Positions 54,576 through 64,000 of a stretch of 64,000 bases of DNA are shown piece after piece; positions within the stretch are counted from its first letter, which is position 1, and each line of letters begins with the position of its first letter. The DNA comes from Acanthosepion pharaonis (Eukaryota > Mollusca > Cephalopoda > Sepiida > Sepiidae). The position numbers were made by a program, and so were the translations under genes. The notes under the pieces were generated by a model that did no database searches, had not been told where the DNA came from, and saw nothing but the letters and a program-made list of their open reading frames with translations. Location: NCBI GenBank assembly GCA_903632075.3, contig CAHIKZ030000058.1, forward strand, positions 6,923,501 through 6,987,500, written 5' to 3'.

Positions 54576-54894
54576 CATCTCATCTCCCCTCTCGCTTGTT
54601 ACTGTCCATCACAATAAGCTTCTATTATATTACAGACTGAGATATTATCTTGCAATTATCTTTCTATTTGAATATAGAGAACCAATATTAACATAACACT
54701 ATAAAAATATCATGTTAGGATTGAAGCGGGGTTCTATTATAAACACTAAATGTTTTCTTTTGTTTCTTGGTAAGATATTTGTCATTGTAAATATGCAGTA
54801 GAGTTTTTTTTTAAATTGTTTTTATTATCATCCCAGGCCAAAAGTATTGTACACATGTACTAGTTAAGACCTCATAGAGGAATTGCGGTATTAT
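54576..54894. other. no gene seen
   Basis: Unassigned. Confidence 0.5.
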
Positions 54895-55245
54895 AATGTC
54901 TGTAGTGAAGGATGCTACGGATGTCATGGACCGAGCATGTGAGCAACGATGAGGTCTTAGAGTGGTTACAAACAAGTTGAAAGCTTATATTTAACATAAG
55001 AAAGAGGCAGCTGAAGTTTCTGGGATACATAATGAGGAAGGAGGGCCTGGAGTATCTGATACTCAAGGGTCGAATAGAGGGAAAGAGAACCAAGGGAAAG
55101 CAGCGCGTGATATACCTGAGCAGGTGGATGACAGAACGTGGTCTAGGGGAGGAAGCAGAGGGAAGGAACTTGCTGAGAGCTGCAAGGGATAAAGGGAGGT
55201 GGAGAGCCATGATCGCCTACGTCCTTAAAAAACATGGTACATAAA
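54895..55245 (+). pseudogene. LINE-X copy, least decayed C-terminus
   Basis: Bases 55032-55244 read MRKEGLEYLILKGRIEGKRT, YLSRWMTERGLGEEAEG and RDKGRWRAMIAYVLKKHGT followed by the stop, the natural end of LINE-X ORF2. Upstream RKRQLKFLGYI is in another frame. A 5'-truncated copy. Confidence 0.93.
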
Positions 55246-55387
55246 AAAATATGGCTGAGATATATAAGTGAGGCGTTTTGATGACTGGGAGAATATCTGC
55301 GCGAATAGATCAGAGTTCGGGATTAATTACGTTAAAAGATAAACGCAGAAGACCAGTTAACTCTTTCTCCATTTTAGGTCTCGTGTC

Positions 55388-55727
55388 TTTTTTTATCTGT
55401 CTATATTTCTGAGATGAGGTATTATGTACATTATTTACATTATTCGGACTATTTACCTCATCTTTGTCGCCATATTTGTTACAACGTTTCGGTCGTTGTA
55501 CGCTCCGGCCTTCTTCCGGTGGTTGGAATATCGAACTTAACCCTTTATTTCGCTCACTGGGGTAGACTGTTCTAGTTCCACGTGCCATGTTTAATGGATG
55601 TCAGTTATCAGTTATCTCCTGTTAATTTTCCTCTGAAAGTTCTCCACTGCCTTAACCGGGTATTGAACTCACAACTCCTGTCACTGGATCTAACTAACGC
55701 CTTTATTCACTGTGCCATATGTCTTTT
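55388..55727 (-). repeat. repeat C, single full copy
   Basis: Tail complement CTATATTTCTGAGATGAGG, core complement GTTACAACGTTTCGGTCGTT...GGCCTTCTTCCGGTGG, the GGTAGACTGTTCTAGTTCC block and the tRNA head complement, ending at a T-rich run. No inverted partner adjoins this copy, so it may show the basic element of about 340 bp. Confidence 0.9.
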
Positions 55728-55729
55728 TT

Positions 55730-56861
55730 TGTACACCTACAGAAATAAATATCTAATAAATAGTTGGCCATAAGTATTGTATAGGTTATATTTGTACCTA
55801 TCGAAGATTTTACTAGTACATATTCTGAGTGCTCTCTTAGGTAAAAATAAAGCAAAAATAACAAAAACGAAAATAGAAAAATGAGTGTTGCCAATAAGCT
55901 GTCAGTAAAGACTGTCTATTGTGTCATTTGGATATTTCTTTAGAGTTGGCTTAAGGATTTGGTTTTTCATCTAGTATTTCCCCAGGAATAGATAAAAAAT
56001 CGGCTGCAATATGAATGCCGTCTCAACCATTGAGCCACTATGCGCTCCACTTTTCCGATTTAAGAACCTAGATTACTGTCTATAATTGTGTTCTGAACAA
56101 AGACGATTACCCGTGACTGTTGATTAGACAAAACAAGTCAAGGATGGATAGCGATAGAATTGGGTCTGACACTGACTCTAACCATCACAGAAGACTAATT
56201 ACTTCTAGATAAAGATTGGTGAGACAAACATTTCGATTTCTGGTTTTGGTTATTGGCAGACTTACGATGCAATGCTGATACCAATTCTTTCTTGCTGATC
56301 AAAATTGGACGACTTTGTTTCTCGTCTGTGATAGAATATCCGAAGCAGTTAACAAAAGAAAGAAATAACTTGTTAATATTTAACAGCATCCCCCCCACCC
56401 CACGAGGGATTTATGTGGCTCAAGGCCGAGTTTACCGTGGGTTCTCCGAGGCCATAGTCTCGGCCAAAAATATTCCCTTAGAACCCGCATAAACGGATCC
56501 AGGGCCTGTCTACCTTATCGGACGAAACTTAGCCCTTCGGCAAAGCCTCGTCCGGGTTTCTCTTATTAGGTTTGACAATTGAACAGGCTGGAGCACTGAA
56601 ATAATTTGTTATGTTTATCAATTTTCTCGGAGTGAATGAAACATTTTAGAGGATGATTCTAATATGGCTGAATATTTTATGCATGTTTTACATATCTTCT
56701 TCATTAGAAAAAAATAATTTTAATGAATAATAAAAACTGCTAACGTGAATAGGAATAAATCATTTAAATGTGCAGGAGACAATTTGTTAAAATTGGGATA
56801 TGTGTAAATATGATCTAAAATGAATAACTCTTACACTTTCTTTGTAGTCATTAGTGTTATT
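55730..56861. other. no gene; GC-richer patch at 56390-56560
   Basis: The patch (AGGGATTTATGTGGCTCAAG, ACGGATCCAGGGCCTGTC) stands out in base composition but has no recognisable gene or repeat. The remainder is AT-rich. Confidence 0.45.
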
Positions 56862-56987
56862 TGCTTAATCCAACAAGTACAACAATTTAAATATCTGGCT
56901 AGTGTTTTACCTGATGACGAAAAGTGCGACACTGAAATCCGAAGGCCCATTGGGATAGCGAAAGATGCCTTCCGATTTAGGCTTCAG
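56862..56987 (+). pseudogene. LINE-X piece, 5' of nested insertion
   Basis: Reads IQQVQQFKYLASVLPDDEKC and DTEIRRPIGIAKDAF, then is cut. The continuation is at 57907. Confidence 0.9.
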
Positions 56988-57906
56988 TTATATTCCCACC
57001 ACCGTATAGTTGCATTTCTGTGCCTTTTCTATAAATACTTTTATGGTAATTGTAGGTTAAATTGTATATACCCATTGAGTTAGTAATGATTTGTACATAT
57101 AGGGTCTAGTTAGGACTTTCATCGAGACAATAAGGTATTATGGTTGTTGTAATAAGAAAAGTGAGTAAGAATGTGTTGTTTTGGTGTAAGGAATATTGTC
57201 GTATGTTTGGCTCAATGTTTGTGGCTAGCTAAGTTTAATATTAAAACAGAAGACCGTCCATTTCCCTATTCCCCATTTTGGCTTTGTGTCACAATTTCAG
57301 TATTAAGGTGGAAATAAATATCGTTCTTTGCTTAAATTATTGTTTTTTCCCCTCCCCACACACACCAGAATTGTACATATAGGGACTAGTCAGGACTTCA
57401 TGGAGATTCTGAACTATTATGGTGGTTGTAGTAAGAATATTTAGTAAGAATGTGTTGTTTTGGCGTAAGAAATATTGTGGTACGTTTGGGTCAGTGATTG
57501 TGGCTAGCTAAGTTTAATTATAAGACTGAAGAAGACCAGCATTTTCCCACTCCCTCTTTTGGCCTTGTGCCACAGTTTTGTATTATTTACAAAATAAATA
57601 TTGCTACGGTACCTAGACTTTATGAATTTAAGCGTAGTACTAGATTGGCATCAAGATCTCATCAATTCACAGTTGAGTTGGCTAATTTCTATGCAAACTG
57701 TTTCTTTTATCGTACTTCTCGTTTGTGGAACTCCCTACAGGCTCCATGCTTTTCAGCCAACTTTAATCTGCAAAAATTTAAATGCAATGTCAATCGCTAT
57801 CTACTGTCATCTTGATTAATCTTTACTCTTTATTAATATTTCTGTCAATAAGTTTTCCACAGGCAGTAACACCTTGTATACTGATTAAAAAAAAAAAGAA
57901 AAAAAA
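56988..57906 (+). pseudogene. LINE-B insertion with poly(A) tail
   Basis: Starts with FLCLFYKYFYGNC, is broken at about 57060-57600 by a duplicated insert, and continues VPRLYEFKRSTRLASRSHQF, FFYRTSRLWNSLQAPCF, SANFNLQKFKCNVNRYLLSS and stop (57498-57815 open frame). The tail is A-rich (57887-57906). The near-duplicate AGGCTTCAG (56979-56987) and AGGCTCAG (57907-57914) flanks fit a target-site duplication. Confidence 0.9.
57091..57602 (+). repeat. two 230-bp direct repeats interrupting LINE-B
   Basis: 57091-57321 and 57371-57602 match over TTGTACATATAGGG(T/A)CTAGT, GTAAGAATGTGTTGTTTTGG, TGTGGCTAGCTAAGTTTAAT and CAATTT-like ends. Each contains a piece like the SINE-1 3' body (GGC(C/T)TTGTG(C/T)CACA). 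Confidence 0.82.
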
Positions 57907-58445
57907 AGGCTCAGAAAAGTATTAAGAAACAGGAAAACTTCGTTAGAAACTAAGAAAAAAGCATTGAACTGTAACGTAATATTAGTCCTCCTTATATGGC
58001 AGTGAATGCTGGGCAATCTCCCCACAGGTGATAAAGAAACTTGAAACAACAGAAATGTGGTTCTACAGGAAGCTACTGGGAATAACATGAACTTAACATG
58101 TGTGCAACGATGTAGTTTTAGAGAAAATGGAAACAAAAAAGGATACATACTTAACATCAGAAAAAAGACTGTTGAAATTTCAAGGCCCATAATATAGAAA
58201 GAAAATTTGATATTCACAGGATAGATTGAAGGAGAGAGAGCGAGCAAGAGATAGAGAAACAGAGAGATAGAGAGAAAAGGGGAAAACATACATAACTTAG
58301 CTAACGAGTTTGAGTAAATGGATTACGGGAAAAGGTTAAAAAGGGATGGCAAAAAATAAGATTTAAGAGCTACAAAACACAGGAAATTGTGGAGAGCCAT
58401 GATCGCTAACTTCTTGAAGGGGCATGGCACATAGAAAAAGAAAGT
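57907..58445 (+). pseudogene. LINE-X piece, 3' of nested insertion
   Basis: Continues with TATTAAGAAACAGGAAAAC, ATGGCAGTGAATGCTGGGCA, ACATCAGAAAAAAGACTGTT and the end TGGAGAGCCATGATCGCTAA, GGGGCATGGCACATAG. A GA-rich expansion lies at 58230-58277. Confidence 0.9.
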
Positions 58446-58505
58446 CTGCCGATAACTACGTGGTAGAGATAGAAAAAAAATTGTGATAAGGATCTGTGAA
58501 ATGTT

Positions 58506-58760
58506 TTATCTTTTTATATGTGTCGTGTCCCTTCAGGACGTTGGTGATCATGGCTCTCCACAATTTCCTGTCCTTTGTAACGCTTATTAATTTTTGGCTT
58601 TTTGCTATTTCTTCGAAACTCTGTCCCGCTATTCATTTACTCAAGATCGCTAGGTAGGTTACTTTAATTAAACTAGGAATGCCCCTTCTGGACGTAGGGG
58701 ATCATGGCTTTCCACAGATTTTCTTTCTTTATTATCTGTGAATTTCTCTGACTTGTAGTG
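58506..58760 (-). pseudogene. two LINE-X 3' ends in reverse
   Basis: 58506-58668 and 58676-58760 each begin with the complement of the LINE-X terminus (CCCTTCAGGACGTTGGTGAT; CCCCTTCTGGACGTAGGGGA). They lie tail-to-tail with the plus-strand copy that ends at 58445. Confidence 0.85.
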
Positions 58761-59283
58761 GAGTGGCTCCCTGATGATTTCCTTAGGATTTTGAATTCTG
58801 TTTTTCTAAATCTAAATTAGATACCAGTCATAACGAGAAGGCCAATTATACGCCGATATTTAATCCTTGGCTAGGGAGGTATTTGTTGCGGGCGCATGTT
58901 TGTCGTTTTTCTGAGTTGAGTTCGTATCTCCTGAAATGTTTATCTCACAACAAAAAAGTCGAACTTTCATGTGAGTCCAGGTAATAAAATACAAAGAAAC
59001 TAAAACCAATATATATATCACGAAAAAGGAAATAGATCTAAGAACACACAGGGGTCATTAAAACATTAAAAGATAAGATACCGGTAAGTAATTCATAATT
59101 TCTCTCGGACCAATCTTAATTGTTTTATGACCCTTCGCACAGAAATCTTCACTGTCATTTCAAGAAAGACATTCGGAATACTAGCACAAAAAAAGGATGT
59201 CTCATATCGAGAATATTTAACATCGAAAAACATAAAGAATAAAGAAATTAATATTTTTAATAATATGTGGAAATCTCCACCCT
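58761..59283. other. no gene seen
   Basis: Unassigned AT-rich sequence directly upstream of the ribozyme-like motif. It could be the leader of a Penelope-like or retrozyme unit, but no ORF or second copy supports that. Confidence 0.4.
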
Positions 59284-59326
59284 TTACCTGATGACGGTCG
59301 CGAGACCAGAAACACGTGTAGCAAAA
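59284..59326 (+). ncRNA. candidate minimal type I hammerhead ribozyme
   Basis: Order on the plus strand: stem I strand TTTAC (59284-59288), core CTGATGA (59289-59295), stem II GGTC/GACC closed by a GCGA (GNRA) loop with a C-A pair next to the core, GAAA (59310-59313), a tiny stem III ACAC/GTGT, A at the cleavage position (59321, giving GTA) and GCAAA as the other stem I strand (4 of 5 pairs). A single G-to-A change at 59309 would account for the C-A mismatch. Very short stem III is typical of minimal metazoan hammerheads thought to act as dimers. Confidence 0.5.
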
Positions 59327-59384
59327 TTATGGAAAATAAAGCATATTTTTAAAAAAAAATCCACATTACAACCAAAAACTCTTC

Positions 59385-59390
<6 letters not shown>

Positions 59391-59427
<37 letters not shown>
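59391..59427. repeat. (TA)n microsatellite
   Basis: About 18 TA units. Confidence 0.97.
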
Positions 59428-59429
<2 letters not shown>

Positions 59430-60637
59430 AACGATAATGTATTATTAGCAAGGCAAAAAATTACATTTTTGCGAGCGACAACGACAATGATATTGTATGT
59501 ATGTGACAAAACAATGCATGAAAACATTTAAAGACAAGGGAATTGTACATGTATGTAACATGTGTGCAGAAGCCTAGAGAAAATAAAGTTACGTACGTAC
59601 ATGTGTGAGTGTGCATGCGTGTGAATTTGTGTGTGCGTTTCCCAATGAGAAACATGTTTCCACGATAGTCCTATATCCTAGCGTGTCTAAAGAAAATAGG
59701 AAAAAGAGAATCATAGAAAATATTACAGTTTATGTACAGGTTCAGAAAGCGTCCCCTGGTGGTGTTTTTTTTTATTAGGAAAGTAAGTGAGGTAACTCCA
59801 CAGATTCATGACTTCCCACAGGTATTTGTGCGATAGTGGACAGAACAGACTCGGTTGGTATTTGACCATAACTCTTCAATTTCGATTTCGATTTTTCGGA
59901 TTTTCGTTTTCTCGAGTTCTCTAGTCTCGCATCCTTTAAAATACTATTTCTATTAAAAAAGAAGAATAATTTACTGCACCGATAGCATCAGCTTTCATTC
60001 ATTGATTTGTCTGTAGCAAACATCAGATAACAAGTTTTTAATAAATTATCAGCGTTGGACTCATTTGAACAAAAACATTACCAGTAGGACGCGACTAGGC
60101 TTATTTTTTTCTATCAAGAAAACTTGGAAATGAACATGAAATTATTCAGCACAAAAAGCAACAGAAACACAAATACTTAAAATGAAAATAAGAAAAGGGT
60201 AATAAAAATATATTTGTATGCTAGCGACTTCCTCTGGGGATGTGTTGTTTGTAACCATAGGCATGTTAATAAACTAGGTTATGTTAAATGGATGCTAATT
60301 CGCACAGGCATCTTTTTTTTCTTTAAGATGTAGTTTAACGAAATTTTCTTTTTATTGCTTTGTAATATATATCTGGCTTAGAATTATATCCATTTTACTA
60401 GATTCTCATATTCAGAAAATTTGAAACCTCAAAATTAGGCAATTTTCGAACTAAAAACAAAATTCTTTAACTGTACACTGGTAAGCAAGTATGTGTCACG
60501 TAAACCAGTTATTGTGAGTTGATTCCTCATTCGGGGTCCTCCAATTTAATTTTTCTGTCAGAATTAATTCAATGTAGTAGTTCTAGTGTTATTCTACAGA
60601 ACGATGCCAGGGTCGGCCACCTCTTGCGATCCCAAAT
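59430..60637. other. no gene seen
   Basis: Unassigned. 59775-59870 has faint similarity to SINE-2 on the minus strand (GATTCATGACTTCCCACAGG, ATTTGTGCGA). Confidence 0.45.
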
Positions 60638-61032
60638 TTCATCCTTGTCCTGGGTAAGACGTTAAACTACATCCGCGTACTGGGTAAGACGATAAACTAC
60701 ATCCAGCAGCAAGGCCTCTGATCAGGCGGTTTTGAGGAGCGTGGAACCACCTCTTAATTGGTGGTGTTCCCAGGTTCACCTTGACCCAGGTTGGTAGCAC
60801 CTGTTAGGGTCCCAGCTATGAGAAAATAGTTAACTATTACCAGAAATACTGTTTTGAAAAATTATTACCAGCAATACAATTTTGAATGAAAAATATTACC
60901 AGAAACAGATTTTTGACACAATAAAATATTACTAGCAATAAAAAATGTTGTCAGCATTAAATAACCCATTGAGGTTGATATGCCGTAAAACAAAATAAAC
61001 CAAACCAAACCAAACCAAACCAAACCAAACCC
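60638..61032 (-). repeat. repeat B copy with (AAACC)n end
   Basis: Two tail units (CTGGGTAAGACG...AAACTACATCC), the conserved block (GAGCGTGGAACCACCTCTTA), degenerate units and the head complement, ending in seven AAACC-type units at 60995-61032. Confidence 0.92.
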
Positions 61033-61034
61033 AA

Positions 61035-61309
61035 ATTTCATCCATTCCTACCCTAGTGCGAATTGTCATCGCGTAATTTTGTAATTATACGTACACCCAT
61101 TTGAACGAAATATGGCACAAGGCCGAGATTAACATGGGAGTCACTACGCATACATGGGACTACAGACAAAATTTGACTATCTCTTCCATTACTTCTCTAT
61201 TGGGTCAACTGTCGCTCATTCGCTCGCTCGCTTTTCATTAAAAATAGATGTTAGGTTTTTTTTGCACAATGAACTAAGTAGTGGGGGTACTCAATAACCT
61301 TTTTCTTTT
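61035..61309. other. no gene seen
   Basis: A scrap GGCACAAGGCCGAG at 61112-61125 matches the SINE-1 3' body in reverse. Confidence 0.45.
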
Positions 61310-61750
61310 TTAGCAAGAGGAATAGCCCAGGTGTGAACTACGAATTAAGCAGGTAGGAAAGTTAAAATAACTCGTGTTTTAACAGAAGGCGGGAAAGTTG
61401 ACACGTAAATCCGAAAGCGTATTAGAATAGCGAAAGTGACTTTCAAAAGTTAAGCAAAATATTAAGAAACAGGAAAATATCGTCAGAAACAAAGAAAAGA
61501 ATGCAGAACTGTTATAGCAGTGATTATTTGACAATCTCCTCATAGATGAAGAAGAGACTTGAGGCAACAGAAATGTTATTCTACAAAAGGATGCTGAGAA
61601 TCCAGTGGACTGAAGATGTGATCAACGGTGAACTTTTAAAGGAAATAGAAAGAAAAAAGACACTTCTAATTAGAATAAAAAACAGAGTTGACATTTCTGT
61701 GGCACAAATTAAAGAAAAAGGGGCTTGGAGAATTTTGTGCCACAGTTATT
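61310..61750 (+). pseudogene. LINE-X copy
   Basis: The open frame 61546-61752 reads MKKRLEATEMLFYKRMLRI, QWTEDVINGELLKEIERKKT and LLIRIKNRVDISVAQIKEKG, the LINE-X C-terminal block with GHIM lost. Upstream pieces include ATCCGAAAGCGTATTAGAAT and AAAAGTTAAGCAAAATATT. Confidence 0.92.
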
Positions 61751-61754
61751 AAAG

Positions 61755-61890
61755 GGCACTTCAACGTAGTGTAATGGTTAGCAAGCTTGTTTCACTAGAT
61801 CAATTCTGACTGAATAGAGAGTTCAATCTTAACTGAGTGTTTCAGATTTTTTTGGCTTTGGGCCATATCTAAGCCACATTTACATGTTTA
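61755..61890 (+). repeat. SINE-1 copy
   Basis: CACTTCAACGTAGTGTAATG, GTTAGCAAGCTTGTTTCAC, GAGTTCAATCTTAACTGAG (decayed box B), GGCTTTGGGCCATATCTAAG. It starts where LINE-X breaks off. Confidence 0.88.
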
Positions 61891-61894
61891 TAAT

Positions 61895-62871
61895 TTCTCC
61901 CCAAGTTCCGGTGTTAGATTTGTAATTCCATCTCTTGGGGACGATACCCTTCTCATTTGAGAACCACTTCTTTAGTCCTACAACGATGAGTGGGGATGAA
62001 AAGATTTCAGTCTGAACCCACAAAAAAGACTGACCTAATAATAATAAAAAAAAGAGATCTTGGTCGAGTTCAGAACTTTCCGCATTCACTTCGTGTCTGT
62101 TACACTCGTGATTCATCTGAGAGAATCTACTGATCTTGGGAAAGGATGGGTTGGTGTGAATGTATATTTTGTTTTTGTTCAAAGAAAAGCACTTTTGGTT
62201 AACTGCGAATAAAGACGTACTTTGTTATTGTTCAGCTTGAGTATCATTTGCATAATTTCTCGTCTTGAGCATCAAAGGAAAATTCAGGTAGTCTTACTTG
62301 ATGGTTGATTTTACTCTAGATAGTAAGTTGTTAAAACGCATGGCAACACATTTTGCTTTGGAGTGAAAATAATTCATCACGATAAGTTGCAAACGATAAC
62401 GCAGGCATTTATAAAAATTTCGGTTGTGGCTAAAATCATAAAATTGTTTGCCTGAATGAAATATATTAAATTTTGTGTCATCAATATTTCATGTCTTTTA
62501 AACAAGGTTTGCTACCTTGGTTCAAATTACGAATGAATTGAGATTGAAGTCGGAAGTTGAATAATTTTCGTTCACATCTATCGATATTTATTTAGTTTAA
62601 TCAGTTATTACCGAGCACCCAGTAAAATCAAACACTTAAGTTGGCTAAAGTTTTTAATTCCAATTAACAATCAACTGAGGAAAATTCTCAAATCTTTGAT
62701 AAACATCTATGCCATTGATACCATTGTTTGTTAACAGAATTCCAAATACCAAGATATTCAAAGACTTGCAGCTGATCTCTTTGACAGAGCTCTGCGAATC
62801 CAATCGGGGAAAAAAAACTGGATCCTAACTGTCAATACCTAAAAAAACAAGCTGATCAGTCCCTGAGTTTT
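61895..62871. other. no gene seen
   Basis: Unassigned; the 100-codon minus frame 61880-62182 is anonymous. Confidence 0.5.
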
Positions 62872-63608
62872 CTCCAAATGTAAGAAGGAAGTTTCACCCA
62901 GGTAATTTTTTTTTTTCACAAGAACTGCCACCTTGTAAAAAAAGACAGCCACGTTGGTGCTTCCCTGGGCATTACAAATTTAACCTTTTCAAGAATCAAT
63001 CGTTATCATATATTTAGACTCAAAATCTTCAGTCCTGATAAACTGTTACGTGCCTTAAATGACTCTTGAGTCTCAAGTTCACTAGAAACTTCAAGTGGAA
63101 TTCCTGCATTCAATCTACTGCCAAAGATGCTGGAAAAATGGTCACATTCTATTTACCTCCTTTTGCTATACTTTATCGATACAAGACACTTATTAGATAA
63201 AACAATGGAGTATCACTGGCATATCTGGGTTGGAACTGCTTACACTTCACTTTCCAGTTCAAAACCATTTGCATTGTATTGTGGAGGAAGACTTATTTTC
63301 CATTCGGCAATCACTTTCCCACAGGCACAGCATTGCAAACTCTGTCATTATTTTCATGTGAAATGTTCAGATGAGCTCCATTCTTTAGTTTACAAGTACG
63401 ACACGTCATGCCATTTCCATAGAAACAAATCACTTGAATTTCTTCAGGTTTCCAAATGTAAAAAGGAAATTTCACCTAGGCGGTTTTTTATTACAAGAAC
63501 TGCCACCCTGTAAAACAGACTCAAACGTGGGTGCTTACCTGAGAATTACAAATTTAAGCTCTTCAAGAGTCAATAGTTATCATATACTTATACTCAGAAT
63601 CTCTTTTT
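62872..63608. repeat. 165-bp direct repeats around an anonymous ORF
   Basis: 62872-63035 and 63448-63608 share CCAAATGTAA(G/A)AAGGAA, AAGAACTGCCACC(T/C)TGTAAA, TTACAAATTTAA and GTTATCATATA. Between and into the second copy runs a 128-codon plus frame (63127-63513) with Cys/His-rich text (CKLCHYFHVKC). I recognise no domain. Confidence 0.8.
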
Positions 63609-63769
63609 CATTCATATCACACAACTCGTTCATCATTATCATTTTAAACAGTAACTCTCTACCTTGAGTGGATCTCTAGCCATATATTGGCGAATTTTAG
63701 TATAAAAAGGTGGCATTCAATCCTTGAGATTTTGAAAAAGTTTTTGGTTTACGGCATGAATTTGTCTAT

Positions 63770-63990
63770 GTCTCGGTAGGGCAACAGTTATAGGCATAAA
63801 ATGTGTAATCAGCGAGGTGAATTCAAATTCCGGCTTAGTCAGTTTCCTTCACTCTCGTAGTAATACTCTTGTGAAATGCATGAAATCAGCTCGTGTTCTA
63901 TCTGGTATGAGTTAAATGGCAGGGTATATAGGCTCTTGAGCCTTGTGTAGCTGTCAGTCTACGAGAAAACAGCTTCGAATTCAAATCTGC
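63770..63990 (+). repeat. probable diverged SINE-2
   Basis: GGTGAATTCAAATTCCGG (box-B-like), TTCACTCTCGTAGTAATACT, AGTTAAATGGCAGGGTATAT, TCTACGAGAAAACAGC and TTCGAATTCAAA keep the SINE-2 order with low identity. The copy may continue past the window. Confidence 0.55.
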
Positions 63991-64000
63991 AGCGAAAATT

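Noticed and set aside
55310..55588. Minus-strand 92-codon frame (and the similar 20857-21102 frame) as a gene
   Set aside because: Both translate the body of repeat C; the shared protein text only reflects the repeat.
56915..56940. CTGATGACGAAAA as a ribozyme core
   Set aside because: It is the LINE-X coding sequence for PDDEK; no stem II between the boxes.

Overview
The window looks like intergenic or intronic DNA of a cephalopod mollusc, most likely an octopus or close relative. The inference rests on AT-rich sequence full of long (TA)n, (AC)n and (TATC)n microsatellites, several tRNA-derived SINE families, many decayed copies of a few LINE families, 5S-derived repeats, and no gene that I can recognise. 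I found no convincing host protein-coding exon, tRNA gene or functional rRNA gene. Almost every coding signal is a broken transposable element.

For reference I use local names. SINE-1 is a tRNA-derived SINE of about 130 bp with a box-B GAGTTCGATCC. SINE-2 is a tRNA-derived repeat of about 250-330 bp with a box-B GAGTTCGAATTC. Repeat B is 400-600 bp, with a hairpin head, degenerate internal units of about 30 bp and a tail of 30-33 bp tandem units. Repeat C is a tRNA-headed element with snapback (inverted) copies and a hammerhead-like core. Repeat E is a low-copy repeat with a GCAAGGCG...ACGCAAGGGG block. LINE-X is the commonest LINE (C-terminal GHIMRKEGLENL-like block). LINE-B is a jockey/CR1-like LINE 3' end. 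LINE-A is an I-clade-like LINE with RNase H.

Layout. 0-6 kb: mariner remnant, then a LINE reverse transcriptase split into two opposite orientations, then a hammerhead ribozyme candidate. 6-16 kb: microsatellites, SINE-1/SINE-2, repeats B, C and E. 16-20 kb: an internally deleted Tc1/mariner element, a perfect 28-bp palindrome, SINE-1, repeat B and two LINE-X copies. 20-26 kb: repeat C inverted copies, then a 2.7-kb structure in which two inverted LINE-X-containing arms enclose a satellite of about 182 bp. 26-37 kb: (TA)n blocks, SINEs, LINE-X and LINE-B fragments, a palindromic MITE. 37-47 kb: a LINE with C-terminal zinc finger, two 5S rRNA-derived segments, many SINE-2 copies, a TATC array, a hAT-type element with perfect 8-bp target duplication, and a LINE-X copy carrying a SINE-1 fragment with its own target duplication. 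47-53 kb: repeat B, LINE-A nested inside LINE-B, and a higher-order array of (TA)n alternating with 14-18 bp of LINE-X 3' end. 53-64 kb: further LINE-X copies, one with a two-level nested insertion, a second good hammerhead-like motif, repeat B, and a direct repeat pair around an anonymous ORF.

The strongest candidates for something not ordinary are the hammerhead-like motifs in or near repeats (5710-5760 minus; 59284-59326 plus; weaker ones at 28961-29036 minus, 8062-8108 minus and in repeat C), the inverted-arm/satellite structure at 23370-26050, and the (TA)n/LINE-end array at 52379-52797.
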